From Homarus americanus (lineage: Eukaryota > Arthropoda > Malacostraca > Decapoda > Nephropidae), in NCBI RefSeq assembly GCF_018991925.1, contig NW_024737042.1:20026795-20090794 (forward strand): a DNA stretch of 64,000 bases, read 5' to 3'. The notes beneath the pieces are model-generated. The model made no database searches. It saw nothing but the letters and a program-made list of their open reading frames with translations, and was not told where the DNA came from. Shown here one piece after another: positions 11,556 through 22,764 of this stretch. How positions within the stretch are numbered: the first letter of the stretch is position 1; each line of letters begins with the position of its first letter. Position numbers and translations under genes: made by a program.

Positions 11556-12016
11556 TGTGGGAGAGACTCAGGCGATCCTTATAATCAAGGGTGAAGGAAA
11601 CACACTGATGTCAAGTTCGTAAGTTCTATTTCTGGGACAAACACACAAAAGGAGTTAAGACAGGGGAAACAGCGTCCTGTCTTGGAATCTCTCCGGGTAT
11701 CTCTATCTGCGCATGCGCGTAGGTGACCCTTATAATCAGGGGTAAAGGAAACACACTGATGTCAAGTTCGTAAGTTCTATTTCTGGGACAAACACACAAA
11801 AGGAGTTAAGACAGGGGGAACAGCGTCCTGTCTTGGAATCTCTCTGGGTATCTCTATCTGCACATGCGCGTACAGCGCGCATGTGCCCAAAGTCTGAACT
11901 ATCACTTGTGACAAAAGGGAGTATGATTATAATACATATAATACAGAGACCTGAATCAATAATGGTAAATAGTACTGAGTTACATATTACAGCCATATTT
12001 GTCTCATATATCTACA
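11556..12016 (-). repeat. LTR-1 3' LTR with internal duplication
   Basis: This LTR is about 150 bases longer than its partner because the block at about 11570-11724 is repeated at 11726-11880 (both contain CTTATAATCA, GTCAAGTTCGTAAGTTC and the GCGCATG block). The extra copy probably arose after insertion or during reverse transcription. It ends TATCTACA next to the polypurine tract. Confidence 0.88.
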
Positions 12017-14140
12017 CCTCCCTCCCCCTCACGCTCGTAGTGCAATCTCGAGCGGACTCTTTTTTCCAGGAGCCTTTGAGAGTGACGTGGGAAAACTGGG
12101 GGGTCACTGAATGAGGACTTACTTTTCTCGTCCAAGCAAGGGTTCACAGGGATGTGGGGGAGGGGTTCACCACTAGGGGACGGTACTGAACGAAGGAAGC
12201 GGCGATTCCGCCACCATACCCGACCACTAGGAAGACGGACCTCGTAATCCCTGGTCTTGCCGCAGCCCATGACAACCCCGACCTTGTCCCAGCGGTGAGA
12301 CATCGGGTCTTGAACCCGAACTGTTTGCCCGATACTCAACCTGGAAAGGGATCGGGCGTGCTGATCGTACTGTGCCTTTACCTGGTCAGCACGGGCGGCT
12401 GCACGACGATCGCAGTCCTCGGTCTTGGCCTGCCACTCCCTCGAGAAGGACTCAGGATGGGCAGGGACACATGACCGTAGTGGGTGGCCGTATAACATCT
12501 GTGCCGGGGAGCGACCTGTGAAGTTGGGGGTATTCCGCAATTCTAATAAACCCCGGTCAAACTTCTCACAGTCAATGTTGCCTGAGGGTGCCGTCTTGAG
12601 GATAAGATGCTTGACGGACTTTACGGCAGCCTCGGCATGTCCATTGGACTGGGGATAATGTGGCGAGGACACCACATGATAAACTCCCCATCGCTCCATG
12701 CAGTCCCGGAAGTCGTTGCTGGTGAACTGGGGCCCGCCGTCAGTCCTCAGGCGGAGAGGGACACCAACTTCCCGGAAGTAGCGACAGAACATACGTACTG
12801 TATGAGAGGCAGTAGTGTTGCCTCCGCAGGGAACGACAACAGGCCAACCCTGAGAGCCGGTCGGCGATGACGAGAAAGGACTTTCCCGCCACAACGAAGA
12901 AATCCGCAGAGACGGACTCAAAGGGCCTCGTAGGGTTGTCGTTGTTCATGAGGGGTTCCTGCTGCTGACTAGGCTGCAGCACCTGGCATGGCTCGCAGAC
13001 TTGAACGGAACTAGCGATGTCGGAGTCGATGCCTGGCCAAAAAACAGCTTGTCTCGCCCGGCGCTTTGTAGCTTCCACACCCCTGTGGCTGTCGTGCAGG
13101 TGGGCTAGGGTGCGGCGGCGGAGGGCAGCAGGAACCACAACTCTTGCTCCATACAAGACGAGGTCGCCATCAGCATAGAGGTCGTCCCGCATCTTCCAGT
13201 ATGGGAGTAAAGAGCTGTGTAAGTCGTACCGGTTGGAGGGAAATCCCGAGGTCACGCAGTTCAGTAGACGGATGTACGAAGGGTCCGCTCTTGCCGCGGC
13301 TCGGAGTTCCTGAAGAGTCCTGTCGGCGTCCTGCGGTGGAGACTCTTCTGAGATGACGGCGTTCACGGTCACTACAGTCCTGAGGTGTGCAGTAGCATCA
13401 GCACATGCGATCTCGTCCTCTGGTGTGGGGTGGCTGACTGGGGCTCGTGACAAAGCATCAGGGATGCAAAGCAGCTTGCCAGCACGCCACACAGCTGTGA
13501 AGAGGTAGGGCGAGATCTTCTCCTTAAGGCGTTGGAGGCGGGGATTCTCGACCGCATCCAAGGAGTAGTGGTTCAGGATCGGGATGAGTGGCCGATGATC
13601 CGTCATGAGGTTGAAATGTTGTAGGCCGATCAGATACAACCTACATTTGGACATGGCCCAGACGGCGGCTAACAGCTCCAGTTCGATGGTGGCGTAGCGA
13701 GTCTCGGCGTCAGTGAGAAACCGAGAGCCACACTGAACCAGACGAAGGCGTCCATTGCCGTGGTCCTGTAGCAGAGCGTATCCAATCCCGTAGAGGCGAG
13801 AGGCATCAGTCTGGAGGACAAATGGCAGGGCCGGGTCGAAGGAAGCGAGAACAGGTGGGCTAAGGAGAGCTGTCTTGACGCGACGGAATGCCTCATCATG
13901 GTCAGCTGTCCAGGTGAACGTTCTCTTGGGGCTCATCAGGGGGCGTAGGGGCTGTGCTGCAGCGGCGATGTCGGGGGTGAACTCAGCCAACTGGTTTACC
14001 AGGCCCATGAACGAGCGGAGGTCGGTCAGGTTGGCAGGAGTTGGGAAGTCCCGGATCGCGCTGACCTTTCCAGGATCAGCCGAGATGCCCTTGCCTGAGA
14101 GGGTGTACCCACAGAAGTTCACACTAGGTGCGGCGACCAC
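12004..14140 (-). pseudogene. LTR-1 pol: RT end, RNase H and integrase
   Basis: The frame 12740-14140 holds the end of RT (FCGYTLSGKGISADPGKV), RNase H (LQTDASRLYGIG, IELELLAAVWAMSK, LMTDHRPL) and the integrase zinc-binding domain with two His and two Cys (HLHDSHRGVEATKRRA... to CEPCQ). The integrase core starts with Asp in SADFF. After a frameshift near 12890 the second frame (12004-12921) supplies the other two catalytic residues, Asp in RTDGGPQF and Glu in GHAEAAVK, then the C-terminal part with VWWRNRRF. That C-terminal part closely matches LTR-2. The stop lies inside the LTR. The DDE triad and RNase H residues are all present, so the 3' half is the best-preserved part of this element. 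Confidence 0.88.
12017..12030 (-). promoter_or_regulatory. LTR-1 polypurine tract
   Basis: On the minus strand this reads GAGGGGGAGGGAGG and lies directly before the 3' LTR. Such tracts prime plus-strand synthesis in LTR elements. LTR-2 has the equivalent tract at 47681-47696. Confidence 0.8.
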
Positions 14141-14849
14141 AAACTTATCCTTGTTGAGGGTGATCCCGTATAGAGCACGTCGTCGATGACCTTGACACAG
14201 TTCGCCACATCCTGAAGGGCCATGTCACCAGGGGAGGCAGAAAGCATCGCCAGTAGTCATGAAACCCATAGGTCCTCTGCAGTGCTGAAATCGGCTGCAC
14301 GGTGATGAACGTCGTGAGGTGCTGATCTTTCTTTCTGCAAGTTCCGACTGCCAGTACCTACATAAGGCATCTGTTGTAGTAAAGTACCTTGCCTTCGGGT
14401 CCACACCGCGCAGGTAGCGGCGTGAAGGGTGTCGGTGAAGGGTGGTCGGGCGAAACTTGGCTTATTCACAGAGGTCGGCGGTGATACGAACCTGTAATGT
14501 TCTTGGCGACCATACTATGGGTGACACCAACTGAAGGGTCGTCACCAGCAGGCTTAATGATCCCCTGGCTACTATAGAGTCGGAGTTCTTCTTAACTTGG
14601 CTCTGCGCCGAAGGGTATCTGTCGCGTGTGGATGGCGAAGCGTACTTCGCGCCATCCTTCAGGTGTATTCTCATGGGGAGCCAGCCATTGGCTGAGTGAG
14701 CTGTCTTGGAGGTCCTCCTGGAAACCAGCACGTCCTTGAATCGCAGTAGGAAGAACTCTGGCTGCAGAAGGTGACGGCTGGTGGAGTGGCAGCTCCTTGC
14801 ACCTGTTGACATGTTTTATTTCCAGAATTGGCTTAGGAAGTCTGAGATA
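14141..14849 (-). pseudogene. LTR-1 reverse transcriptase, frameshifted
   Basis: The region between protease and RNase H carries scattered RT blocks in different minus-strand frames: IHLKDGAKYASPSTRDR, then VRITADL, then a stretch around 14257-14400 with VDPKARYFTTTDAL and GPMGFMTTGDAF. These follow the order of gypsy RT. At least two indels separate them and no single frame spans the domain, so the enzyme is not encoded intact. Confidence 0.7.
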
Positions 14850-15275
14850 TTAGCGGCCAACTCTTGACAGTGGCCATATAAGACAGCAGGTGGCATCTTG
14901 AACACTCAGGACCTGAATCCTGGCAGAACATGACTGCTTACCTAGGGTGAGGGTAGCTCTGGAAATGTGCCCTGAGCAGGTGCCATTGTAGAACCATTGT
15001 CTGGTGGTGAGCGTTGTAGAGTTGACAGTGGTTGCAAGCTGGCTCCTAGGGATCCCCAGAATGTCGAGGTGTCTTTGTGTCAAGGACTCAGACTCTGCAC
15101 CTGGTGTCAGGAAGCATCTGATACGGGATGTAACGTCGCCGTGATGACAGGTGAACACAGATGGGCTGGAGGTGTTCTTGCTGATAGGGGGCGAAGAGGA
15201 CCCACGATGACAGCTTGTTCTTCTACTTCGAGACTTGGGTAAGTAGTATTCTTCTTCTTCTGTGACTGACAGCAT
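14850..15275 (-). pseudogene. LTR-1 aspartic protease with altered active site
   Basis: This minus-strand frame aligns with the protease of LTR-2. Where LTR-2 reads IPDTGADTKM, this copy reads FLTPGAESES, so the catalytic Asp-Thr-Gly is lost in the open frame. The bases GACACC still occur, shifted by one position, so a pair of compensating one-base indels probably explains the change. The following helix (QRHLDILGI) is preserved. The product would not be an active protease. Confidence 0.65.
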
Positions 15276-16607
15276 TTGTCATAGTGTTCAATGCGGCTAC
15301 AGAAGCGCACTGAACGTTGTTGGCAGGGCACTTCAGTGTCCCAGCCCAATGACCACGACGGCCACAGTTATTGCAGGTGCTGTCAGCGGCAGGGCATTCA
15401 GAACCATGCCGACGAGCACAATATCGCAGTGTGAATGACCTGGGCGCCGGAGTCTGAAGTGATGCTAGCGGAAAGTGATGCGAAGCTGAAGTCGGATGTG
15501 AAGCTGAAGTCGGATGTGAAGCTGAAGTCGGATGAAGCTGAAGTTTGATGAGGCTGAAGTCCGGTCACCGCCCTTCTTCTTCTTATATGCAGAGATGGCA
15601 TACAACTGGTTAGATGGAGCACTAACGGCAGAAGTCGCACTTCTGTGGCTTCAAGATGTGCAGGTGGTGATAAACATCCTGTAGAGAAGAGGCAGTACGA
15701 GGGAGATAAGCTGAATAAGCCGTCTCCGCACGCCCATGAGGATAATCATCTTCAGCTGTTTCTCACAAGTCGACGAGTTCCCAGGGCAACGTCAACCCTC
15801 AGCGATGCGTCTGGAGCGTACGTAAAAATCGGCAATGATCACCCCTCCAGCTGCTGGCTAACTGAGAAGCGTTCTTCCTACGGAGAGCTTCGCTATGGAG
15901 ACCCTTGATATGCGTCTGTAAAGCATCCAAGACGTCCTTCACAGTCTTGTCTGTGTCGTGGGGAATTTGCAGGGTGTGGTGCAGGATACGTTGCGTCTCT
16001 AGGGTGAGACACATCCTCATCTGGATCAGCTGTTTCTCCCTAGGCAACCTTGATAAATCGACCATCATCGAATAATCATCCCACCTCCGACGCCACTCAC
16101 GGAATACCTGGAACGAGGCATCAGCTTGGAGTGGCGGTGGACTCTGAGCGAGTGCTTTCTGTGGGGGGGGACAAAGAAGTTGAAGAGGACCCTGCAGGTG
16201 CACCTGTGGACGAAGAGGCAGGTGTAGTAGCTGCTTGAAGGTTAACAGGTGCCAACAACTCGATAATGGCACTGAACCTGGCATTTTCTTGTTGACGTCT
16301 GTGATTCTCTTCACGCCTTCGTTCATCGTCTTCCTGTCGCCTCCTGATGTCGTCTTGTCGTCGGTTTCTTTAAAGTAGATGAAGAAGTCGACTTCTTGGC
16401 GGCGGTTGCGGACGTGTGAGTGGGGAGGCTAAGGGTGGGTGGTGCTTGATCCATTTCCGCTCCTTGGAATCCACTTACTGCACCGACATCCGTCTGAAGT
16501 TGGGCTTGTTGGGTATCTGAAGAAAACCCAATAAATTCCTGATCTTCCATATGGCCTGGTTTGTTTCTCTCACAATTACTGTAATTAATAAGTGAGCAGA
16601 AAAGCAA
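15276..16607 (-). pseudogene. LTR-1 gag with nucleocapsid zinc knuckles
   Basis: Frames 16323-16607 and 15799-16326 together form the capsid-like part, with FQVFREWRRRWDDYS and QLIQMRMCLTLETQRI, which match LTR-2 gag (FQLFREWRRRWTDYS). A zinc-knuckle part follows near 15280-15420 (CNNCGRRGHWAG). Two or more frameshifts separate the blocks. Between them lies a small tandem repeat at 15480-15562 that lengthens the region. The product is structural: it forms the particle and binds RNA. Confidence 0.75.
15480..15562 (-). repeat. 18-base minisatellite inside gag
   Basis: The unit GAAGCTGAAGTCGGATGT is repeated about four times with decay at the edges. On the minus strand it reads as repeated SDFSFT. 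Its length is a multiple of three, so units can change in number without breaking a frame. It is absent from the related LTR-2. Confidence 0.7.
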
Positions 16608-16998
16608 TCGTCTTTAAATGGAAGATATCTGCGAGCGTCTGTGAGTGTGTGTGTGTGTGCATTCGTTCGTGCGTGTACTCGTGGCAGGCTGGCGAGCGCG
16701 CTGGCTGGCACGCCAGTGACTGTCGAATCATGAACGGGGAAGGATGCCAAAACTTGAGCTCTCCCATAGGTCTTAAAAAGGCTCCCCACTTTTGTAAAAA
16801 GTGCAGGAACATGGGGAAACACTTTAAAGACACTAAAGGGCACACACAACACTGAAAAAGCACTTCACAACACTGCACTGTAAATCCAGGAATATCGTGT
16901 TGAGGTAGCGCTGAGATCCACTCGACAAGGGAAGTTGACAAGATGGCGGCTCCGAGAGAGATTCTGTGTCCACTCCAATTCTGATTAATGTGATGTCC

Positions 16999-17016
16999 CA
17001 GCTAAACACTGCGCCA
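16999..17016 (-). promoter_or_regulatory. LTR-1 primer binding site
   Basis: Directly inside the 5' LTR the minus strand reads TGGCGCAGTG followed by TTTAGCTG. LTR-2 has TGGCGCAGTGAGTAGGAT at the same place. The matching host tRNA was not assigned. Confidence 0.65.
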
Positions 17017-17326
17017 TGTGGGAGAGACTCAGGCGATCCTTATAATCAGGGGTGAAGGAAACACACTGATGTCAAGTTCGTAAGTTCTATTTCTGGGACA
17101 AACACACAAAAGGAGTTAAGACAGGGGAAACAGCGTCCTGTCTTGGAATCTCTCCGGGTATCTCTATCTGCGCATGAGCGTACAGCGCACATGTGCTCAA
17201 AGTCTGAACTAACACACAGTGACAAAAGGGAGTATGATTATAAACATATAATACAGAGACCTGAATCAATAATGGTAAATAGTACAGGGTTACATATTAC
17301 AGCAATATTCGTCTCATATATCTACA
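17017..17326 (-). repeat. LTR-1 5' LTR
   Basis: This 310-base LTR runs from TGTGGGAGAG to ATCTACA in plus-strand terms. It is the non-duplicated form of 11556-12016 and is followed by the GTTGG target-site copy at 17327-17331. Confidence 0.88.
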
Positions 17327-17613
17327 GTTGGTAAAAAAAATTAAATACGATGACGTAGTCGGTAGACCGTGACGTCACTGCTACGGCCCCGGTGGCCCGT
17401 CGAAAAAATACCGAAATTGTTAATCAGGCCGTTTTTGGGGGTCAAATGCAAAATAAGAAGTTATATAGAATAATTATGAAGGTATTTTATTTGGTTTCCT
17501 TCATTTTATAATTGATAGGTTAGCAATACGGCTTTATGATAAGTTGGCACGAGAGGATGACGTCTAATAGGAACACAAAAACAGTCATTTCGTCCTATTC
17601 CATGTTTGAGTTC

Positions 17614-17925
17614 CAGGGGCGGATCCAGGAACATCAAAAGGGGGGGTCTAAAAAGTTTTGGGTGGAGAACCTTGCCAGCAAAGCGAGCCCAGCCATCTGG
17701 GGGGGGTGGGGGGTGGTAAGCCCCCTAGATTATTTTTGAAATCTGACCAATATCATGGGCATTTTGAAGCCATTTGAAGCCATGTGCACTTGATATTAGG
17801 GGATATTCTGAATTCAATAGTAATTAATTTTTACTATACACAAATGCCTGAGTACAATACTGCAATAAGGAAAAGTATTAGAGTTTTCTGATGAAAAGGG
17901 GGGCCCCCCTGCTGGATCCGCCACG
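17614..17925. mobile_element. MITE-like DNA transposon
   Basis: The ends form a terminal inverted repeat of about 14 bases: CAGGGGCGGATCCAG on the left and CTGGATCCGCCACG on the right. The 310-base interior has no coding frame and has G-runs and C-runs next to the ends. The bases GTTC occur just outside both ends and may be a four-base target duplication. The superfamily is not assigned. Confidence 0.6.
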
Positions 17926-18265
17926 GTTCAGTGCCTTTCATATGACTTTCACGGCAGAGCCTTTGTCAAAAGCATCTACACGCCGTTATACATCGACTTT
18001 CGGTGAGTTCTTTACTGTTAGTTCCTTATTTGTTGTTATTTTATCAGACATTTTAAAATTATATATATTATAATAGTTATCGTTTTTAACAGTGCATTTT
18101 CTATGATATTCACCCGTGGTATCACTCCATTTTCTACTTCTTTAAGTCTTTTACCTCTATTATTCAATTTAATACTGCTCCACCCGATTTTAATAATAGT
18201 ATAAAGGAAATTAATTGTTATTGATATCTTATATATGTATCACATTTAACAAAGAAAACGTTTTT

Positions 18266-18512
18266 ATGACGTCAGGGTCTCGTAGCCAGTCACAACGTGA
18301 GGAAGATAACCAATTAGAGCGTTCGGTAAAACACAGTCGGAATTACTGGCTGCCTAAGCTTTGCACCATACCTGGGGCAAGTGGTGGACAGAAACCTGTG
18401 AAGGCTTTGGCTAGAGAAGAAAAGATTGCACTACTGAACAGTCTAGAAGACGACCTGCTGCTTTCAACTAACGAATCGGAAGCAGATGATGCGGGGCCAA
18501 CAACAATTGAAT
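18266..18512 (+). pseudogene. Possible N-terminal piece of LINE-C ORF1
   Basis: An open frame starting MTSGSRSQSQREED and acidic toward its end stops as soon as it enters the dispersed repeat at 18510. The next LINE-C ORF1 block resumes at about 18991. I infer that the repeat interrupted ORF1, but no homologue is available in the window to confirm it. Confidence 0.3.
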
Positions 18513-18925
18513 TGAAACAGTTTATTTAGCCAGAAAAACACAGATACAGAGTGGATAATAATAACAATATTAACATGGCTGAGCCAGTTGAGAGCCTGAG
18601 CTCTCTTTTAGGCACCTGCTATATACTATGCATTTACCTCAAGGAAGTATTATGTAAGATCTGGAATAGTACAATAGCATGGTGGTAATAAGAACATCTC
18701 ATAATGTTACCACGGTTATCACTTACAATATTTATTAATTTTATTTATTTATTATTTATTTGTTTGTTTTTTTATAAATACTTAATTTACAGTGGAATTG
18801 AAAAACATAAGTATAATGGGGGAGCGGTACAACATAGGTTGTACAGTAATAAGGTTGAACAAGAGGACAGACTGTCAGGATTATGTCTAGTTGGCAATTA
18901 TGTTTATAGCAATGGTAATTATTTA
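18510..18925 (+). repeat. Dispersed repeat R1, copy 1
   Basis: The sequence from GAAACAGTTTATTTAGCCAG to about 18925 recurs in the same orientation at 62447-62870 with moderate divergence. Both share GAGAGCCTGAGCTCTCTT and ATAGCATGGTGGTAATAAGA. Nothing is coded. The class is unknown. Confidence 0.75.
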
Positions 18926-18959
18926 TCTATTTACATAATAATTTCCGATAAAACGGTTG

Positions 18960-20163
18960 GTAACGGGAGGTAACAGACAGTTTTCAAGAGGTGATTCGCA
19001 AGAAAGAAAAAAAGAGGAGGCGAGAGTTGGCGAAGAAAGGTGAAGGAAGTGATAGTGATGAGATCATGAATGATAGGAAGAAAAGGACGACACACACAGA
19101 AGAAAGCAGAAAGAATTCAACTGGGAATAAAACACAGCAGGTTAGTCGAAAGAATCCTAGGGAAAGTACCAATGTGCTCGAGCAACCCCGGTGGTGGAAA
19201 CAGTTCAGGTAGAAGGACGTAGAACTTTCCAAGTGATTCACACTTGTCATTCTATGAGCGATTGCTGTGGGCTGCTACACTGGGAAGAGAGCATAAAAAG
19301 TTTGAACCCCTGTTTATGGAAGGTCGTAATAATTCCTATCTGACTGTAGCTGGGGATGAGGCTGTAAAGTTTTTGACGACGGCAGGATTTAAGGAAGTGA
19401 TTATGACGATGCCTCAGGACACAGCAACACACCAAGTGGTAGCCTTGATGAAGGGAGACGTTCCGGAGAGGATATTCGTTTCTGGAATGGGATGTAGGAG
19501 AATTGCAAAGTTTATTGAGCAACCTGTTCTGTGTTACAAATGCAGCAGGTAGTGCCATATGGCCTGGAAATGTCAAAGTGAATGTCGGTGTCGTTACTGT
19601 GGATAAAATCATAATTCAATGGAATGTGGAAGTCAAATAAAGTCTGGGCAACATGTTGTGCCGTGCTGTTGCAATTGTGATGGCGCGCATAATACAGGTT
19701 CCTCAATTTGCAATAAGAAGCCACAGACGCGTGGTGTGCGGTGGCAGAGCATGGGGCAGGTACATCAGCGAGTAAAGGAGGAAGGACGAGGAGTTGCAGG
19801 TGACACAACTCTACCTTCAACTGAGAATGTGCGGAGGAAAAGGATGGAACTGACACGTTGAAGGTAACAGGAAATGGTGCAGGAGCTGCACCAAAATTTG
19901 TTCCACAAGAGAAGGTAAGAGACAAGTTTGGTGATGTGTATGATGTAGTAGTTCAACTCCGGCAAGAAATTCAGATGCTTAGAAAAAAGGTAGAGGACAA
20001 CCAGAAGGTAATTGCCCCTTTTTGTGAACATAGAAATGTGGATGTTGAAGTAAAAGGAAATAAGGTTGAAAATAATAGAGTAATAAAATCTGACAAAACC
20101 ATCTTTGCTTTAGGGGACCGGAAATGTAGACATAAAGGAAGAGATAACCCGCAAGTGGGGTGA
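18960..20163 (+). pseudogene. LINE-C ORF1, broken
   Basis: A gag-like ORF1 can be followed through at least three frames. A basic N-terminal stretch (KEKKRRRELAKKGEGSD) is followed by a folded part at 19244-19552 and then a cysteine-rich segment (CYKCSR, CRYCG, CCCNCDGAHNTGSSIC) at about 19535-19700, the expected zinc knuckles. In-frame stops interrupt the knuckles near 19550 and 19603. The last part, to 20163, has a coiled-coil-like stretch (LRQEIQMLRKKVEDNQK). A copy of the segment around 19765-19875 reappears at 33625-33735. Confidence 0.65.
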
Positions 20164-20234
20164 CATACCCAAAGCATGTAATGGAATAGTTTGTGAATGA
20201 GAGAATAAGGTTAGTTTCGTTGTTAATAGGGAAA

Positions 20235-22100
20235 ATGGAGGGCACTAGTTTAAGTATACTTTCATGGAATGTAAATAGCTTACGTCCTAGGACCACAGAT
20301 GTGCATGCTTATGCACTGTTGTATAAGGTGGATGTAATGGCCTAACAAGAGCCCGGCACGGAGGATGGCAATTTGATGAATTTACGTGATTATCAATGTC
20401 TTTATTTACCAGCTAATAATAGAAATAATACAAGAGGTCTGTTAACCTATGTTCGGAAAAATGTGCTGGTTGAATTGGTGACAGCTGAAAAGCGAATGGG
20501 ATTGAAAGTTTGTTTGTTAAAATCTACGTACAAGGGAGGTCTATATGTATTTTTAGCATCTATGTACATCCTCAAAGTTTGGATATTGATGATATACTGT
20601 AAATGCTAGACACGAAGTGCTGGGTACTATGGGACCCAGCAACATTAATGGAAGGAGATGGTTGCACTTCTTAGAGGATTTTTATGATATTGAAATATTG
20701 GGGATCATGAGCCTACCCACATACATGGAGGAAGGTTAGATTATGCAGTATGTTTGAATACATGTGGAATAAGAGCGAATGCTGCCATTGTTAGGGATTT
20801 GCTTAGTGATCATTTTGCATTACGAATTACTATACATGTTAATAAAAAATAGAAGTTAATTAAGCGGAAAAGATATTGGTTGCCGTAAGACCAAAAAAAA
20901 AGAAACTAATCACAACTATACAGGATTGGTATACAGACTACGAACCAAAGGATGTTGACAGCTTACATGATGATTTATTACATACTATTGATTCTGTTTT
21001 GACGACAAGTGTAGTTATAAAGGAGAAATAAATCATGGGAACGTAACATGTTTGTGAATGACAAATTGGTTCAGAGCTGGAGTAAACTCCTCAGAAAGGT
21101 GCAAAGAGAATGGAGCGCAAATACAAATGATAATGAAATCAAGCAAGAGGCGGCGGAATAAAAACTGGACAGACTTTTTAGGGAGAAATGCTAAAGACAA
21201 GAGCTTGGGTGACATATGGAAGGAAGTCAAAGTGCAAGGTGTTCGAAGCAAGGGCAGCAGCTACGCTGACTCACAGGGCAGGGCTAGTCAACTTATTAGG
21301 AAATGGGCTGGGACTGCTAGTTTTGCCTTATTACGTCAGTGTATGCAAGCCTCATTAAAACGTAGGAGTAGACGTCGTCGTAAGTTAGTACAAAATCAGT
21401 GTGCACTGGAGGATGACACATGTGTTCCTATAACGGAAGGCGAATTATTTTATGCGATTAAAAAGGGAAATTCTACGGCACCCGGTGAAGATGGAATAAC
21501 ATACGATATCCTGAACAACCTGTCTGGCATTAGAGAAGGGCCCCTGTTATACTTGTTTAATATGTCTTATAAAGGAGGTTGTATCCCTCTTAAGTGGAAG
21601 AAAGCAGTAATCGTACCAATACTAAATAACAATGGAGATTTTTGTCCAATATCTTTGACCTTTTGTTTTAGTAAAAAGATGGAAAGAATAGTATTAAACA
21701 GGTTGTTGTATAAAGTGAAAATCTCTTGGCACTCAATTTACATGGATTTATGAAAGGGAGAAGTACTGCAAACTGCGTTGTAACTTGTTTGAATAACTCC
21801 AAGTCTACACGTAGGACTTTGTAGACTTAAAAGAGGCCTTTGATAAGGCAAATAAAAAAGTCATACTTGAGGAACTAATTAATTTAGGGGTTTCTGGGAA
21901 GTTGCTGAAATGGTTTGTGGATTACTTGAGTAACAGAATGGCTAGAGTATGGTTTCAGTGATGGTACTCAGAAGAGAGAGAGATGGAGTTTGGGACTCCA
22001 CAGGGAGGTATAATTAGCCCCATTCTTTATAATATATTGATGAACATAATGGCTCGCTACAAATTTCCTGGAGACACAGAGGTTATAATATATGCTGATA
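20235..22100 (+). pseudogene. LINE-C ORF2, 5' part: endonuclease and RT
   Basis: From ATG 20235 the endonuclease starts with SILSWNVNSLRPRTTD, closely similar in layout to LINE-D. A TAA at 20343-20345 sits in the QE motif. RT begins in the frame 21058-21753 with STAPGEDGITYDILNN and KKAVIVPIL, and continues in broken frames to about 22100, where the catalytic YAD box starts (ATATATGCTGAT). The copy is cut there by a ~4.3 kb insertion. The rest of the same LINE resumes at 26431. Many stops and shifts mean no product. Confidence 0.75.
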
Positions 22101-22764
22101 TAACAAGTCAAAACTTGTATCGAAGATATAAGTATAATATTAATTTGTAGGATTATAAAGTGAGGAAGTTTGGTAACGCGGCAGGTTAGTTATTAAATTG
22201 TATATTATATTTGTAAGGGGAATCCTTCTAAACACCACTTTCAATACAACTATTTATTAATTAACTGAATGGCATGGACACATTAATAGATCACTATATC
22301 GAAGTTACTAGACACTGACTCTAGGACACAAACATGAAATGGATACACTTCCCACCGTAAGTAACTCACCTTATGGATCGCTCTGACAATGACTCACGTG
22401 TGACCTGAGGGAGGCCCAGCAGGTGCTGTTGAAGGGAGTGCTGAACTATGTCTCCTGTGGGAGACTGCTAGCTGGAGACGCTGTTCTGGAGAGGGAAGTC
22501 TCCCTCCCGACCTCGGCTAGTGACGAGCGTGACTCCGTCTTCTGTCGATAGTGATGTGAAAGTAACGATGCAGGGCTGCAGGGCCTTTATATTGGAGGAG
22601 AGCCGGCAGATGACCTCTCCTAATTAACACTAAACTGGTTAGACCTGGATAGCTGTGTTTACCCAGGTGCGTGGTCATGTCGCCGGTCGGTAATGCTTCC
22701 TAATTATTACCACCCGGGTGTGTCTTGGCTAGTTGTGGTTTTTTTAACACGTCATATCACCGGG
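22101..22764 (-). other. Inserted sequence of unknown class, LTR-like on the minus strand
   Basis: This is the left part of the insertion into LINE-C. The right remnant is 26277-26430. On the minus strand it has a TATA-like AATATAAAGGCCC around 22593 and an AATAAATAG signal downstream, in the order of an LTR promoter and polyadenylation site. Clear TG/CA ends were not found. ATATA lies near both junctions with LINE-C and could be a target duplication. No coding frame is present. Confidence 0.35.

Larger units (their letters stand above)
11556..17326 (-). mobile_element. LTR-1: complete but decayed Ty3/gypsy retrotransposon
   Basis: The unit runs from a left LTR (11556-12016) to a right LTR (17017-17326), with genes on the minus strand. 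LTRs start TG and end CA. The five bases GTTGG flank both ends (11551-11555 and 17327-17331), as expected for a target-site duplication. A purine tract abuts the left LTR at 12017-12030 and a primer-binding-site-like TGGCGCAGTG abuts the right LTR, both in the right orientation. Coding order on the minus strand is gag, protease, RT, RNase H, integrase, the standard gypsy order. Several frameshifts break gag, protease and RT. By eye the LTRs differ at roughly a dozen sites outside an internal duplication, so the copy is older than LTR-2. Confidence 0.9.
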
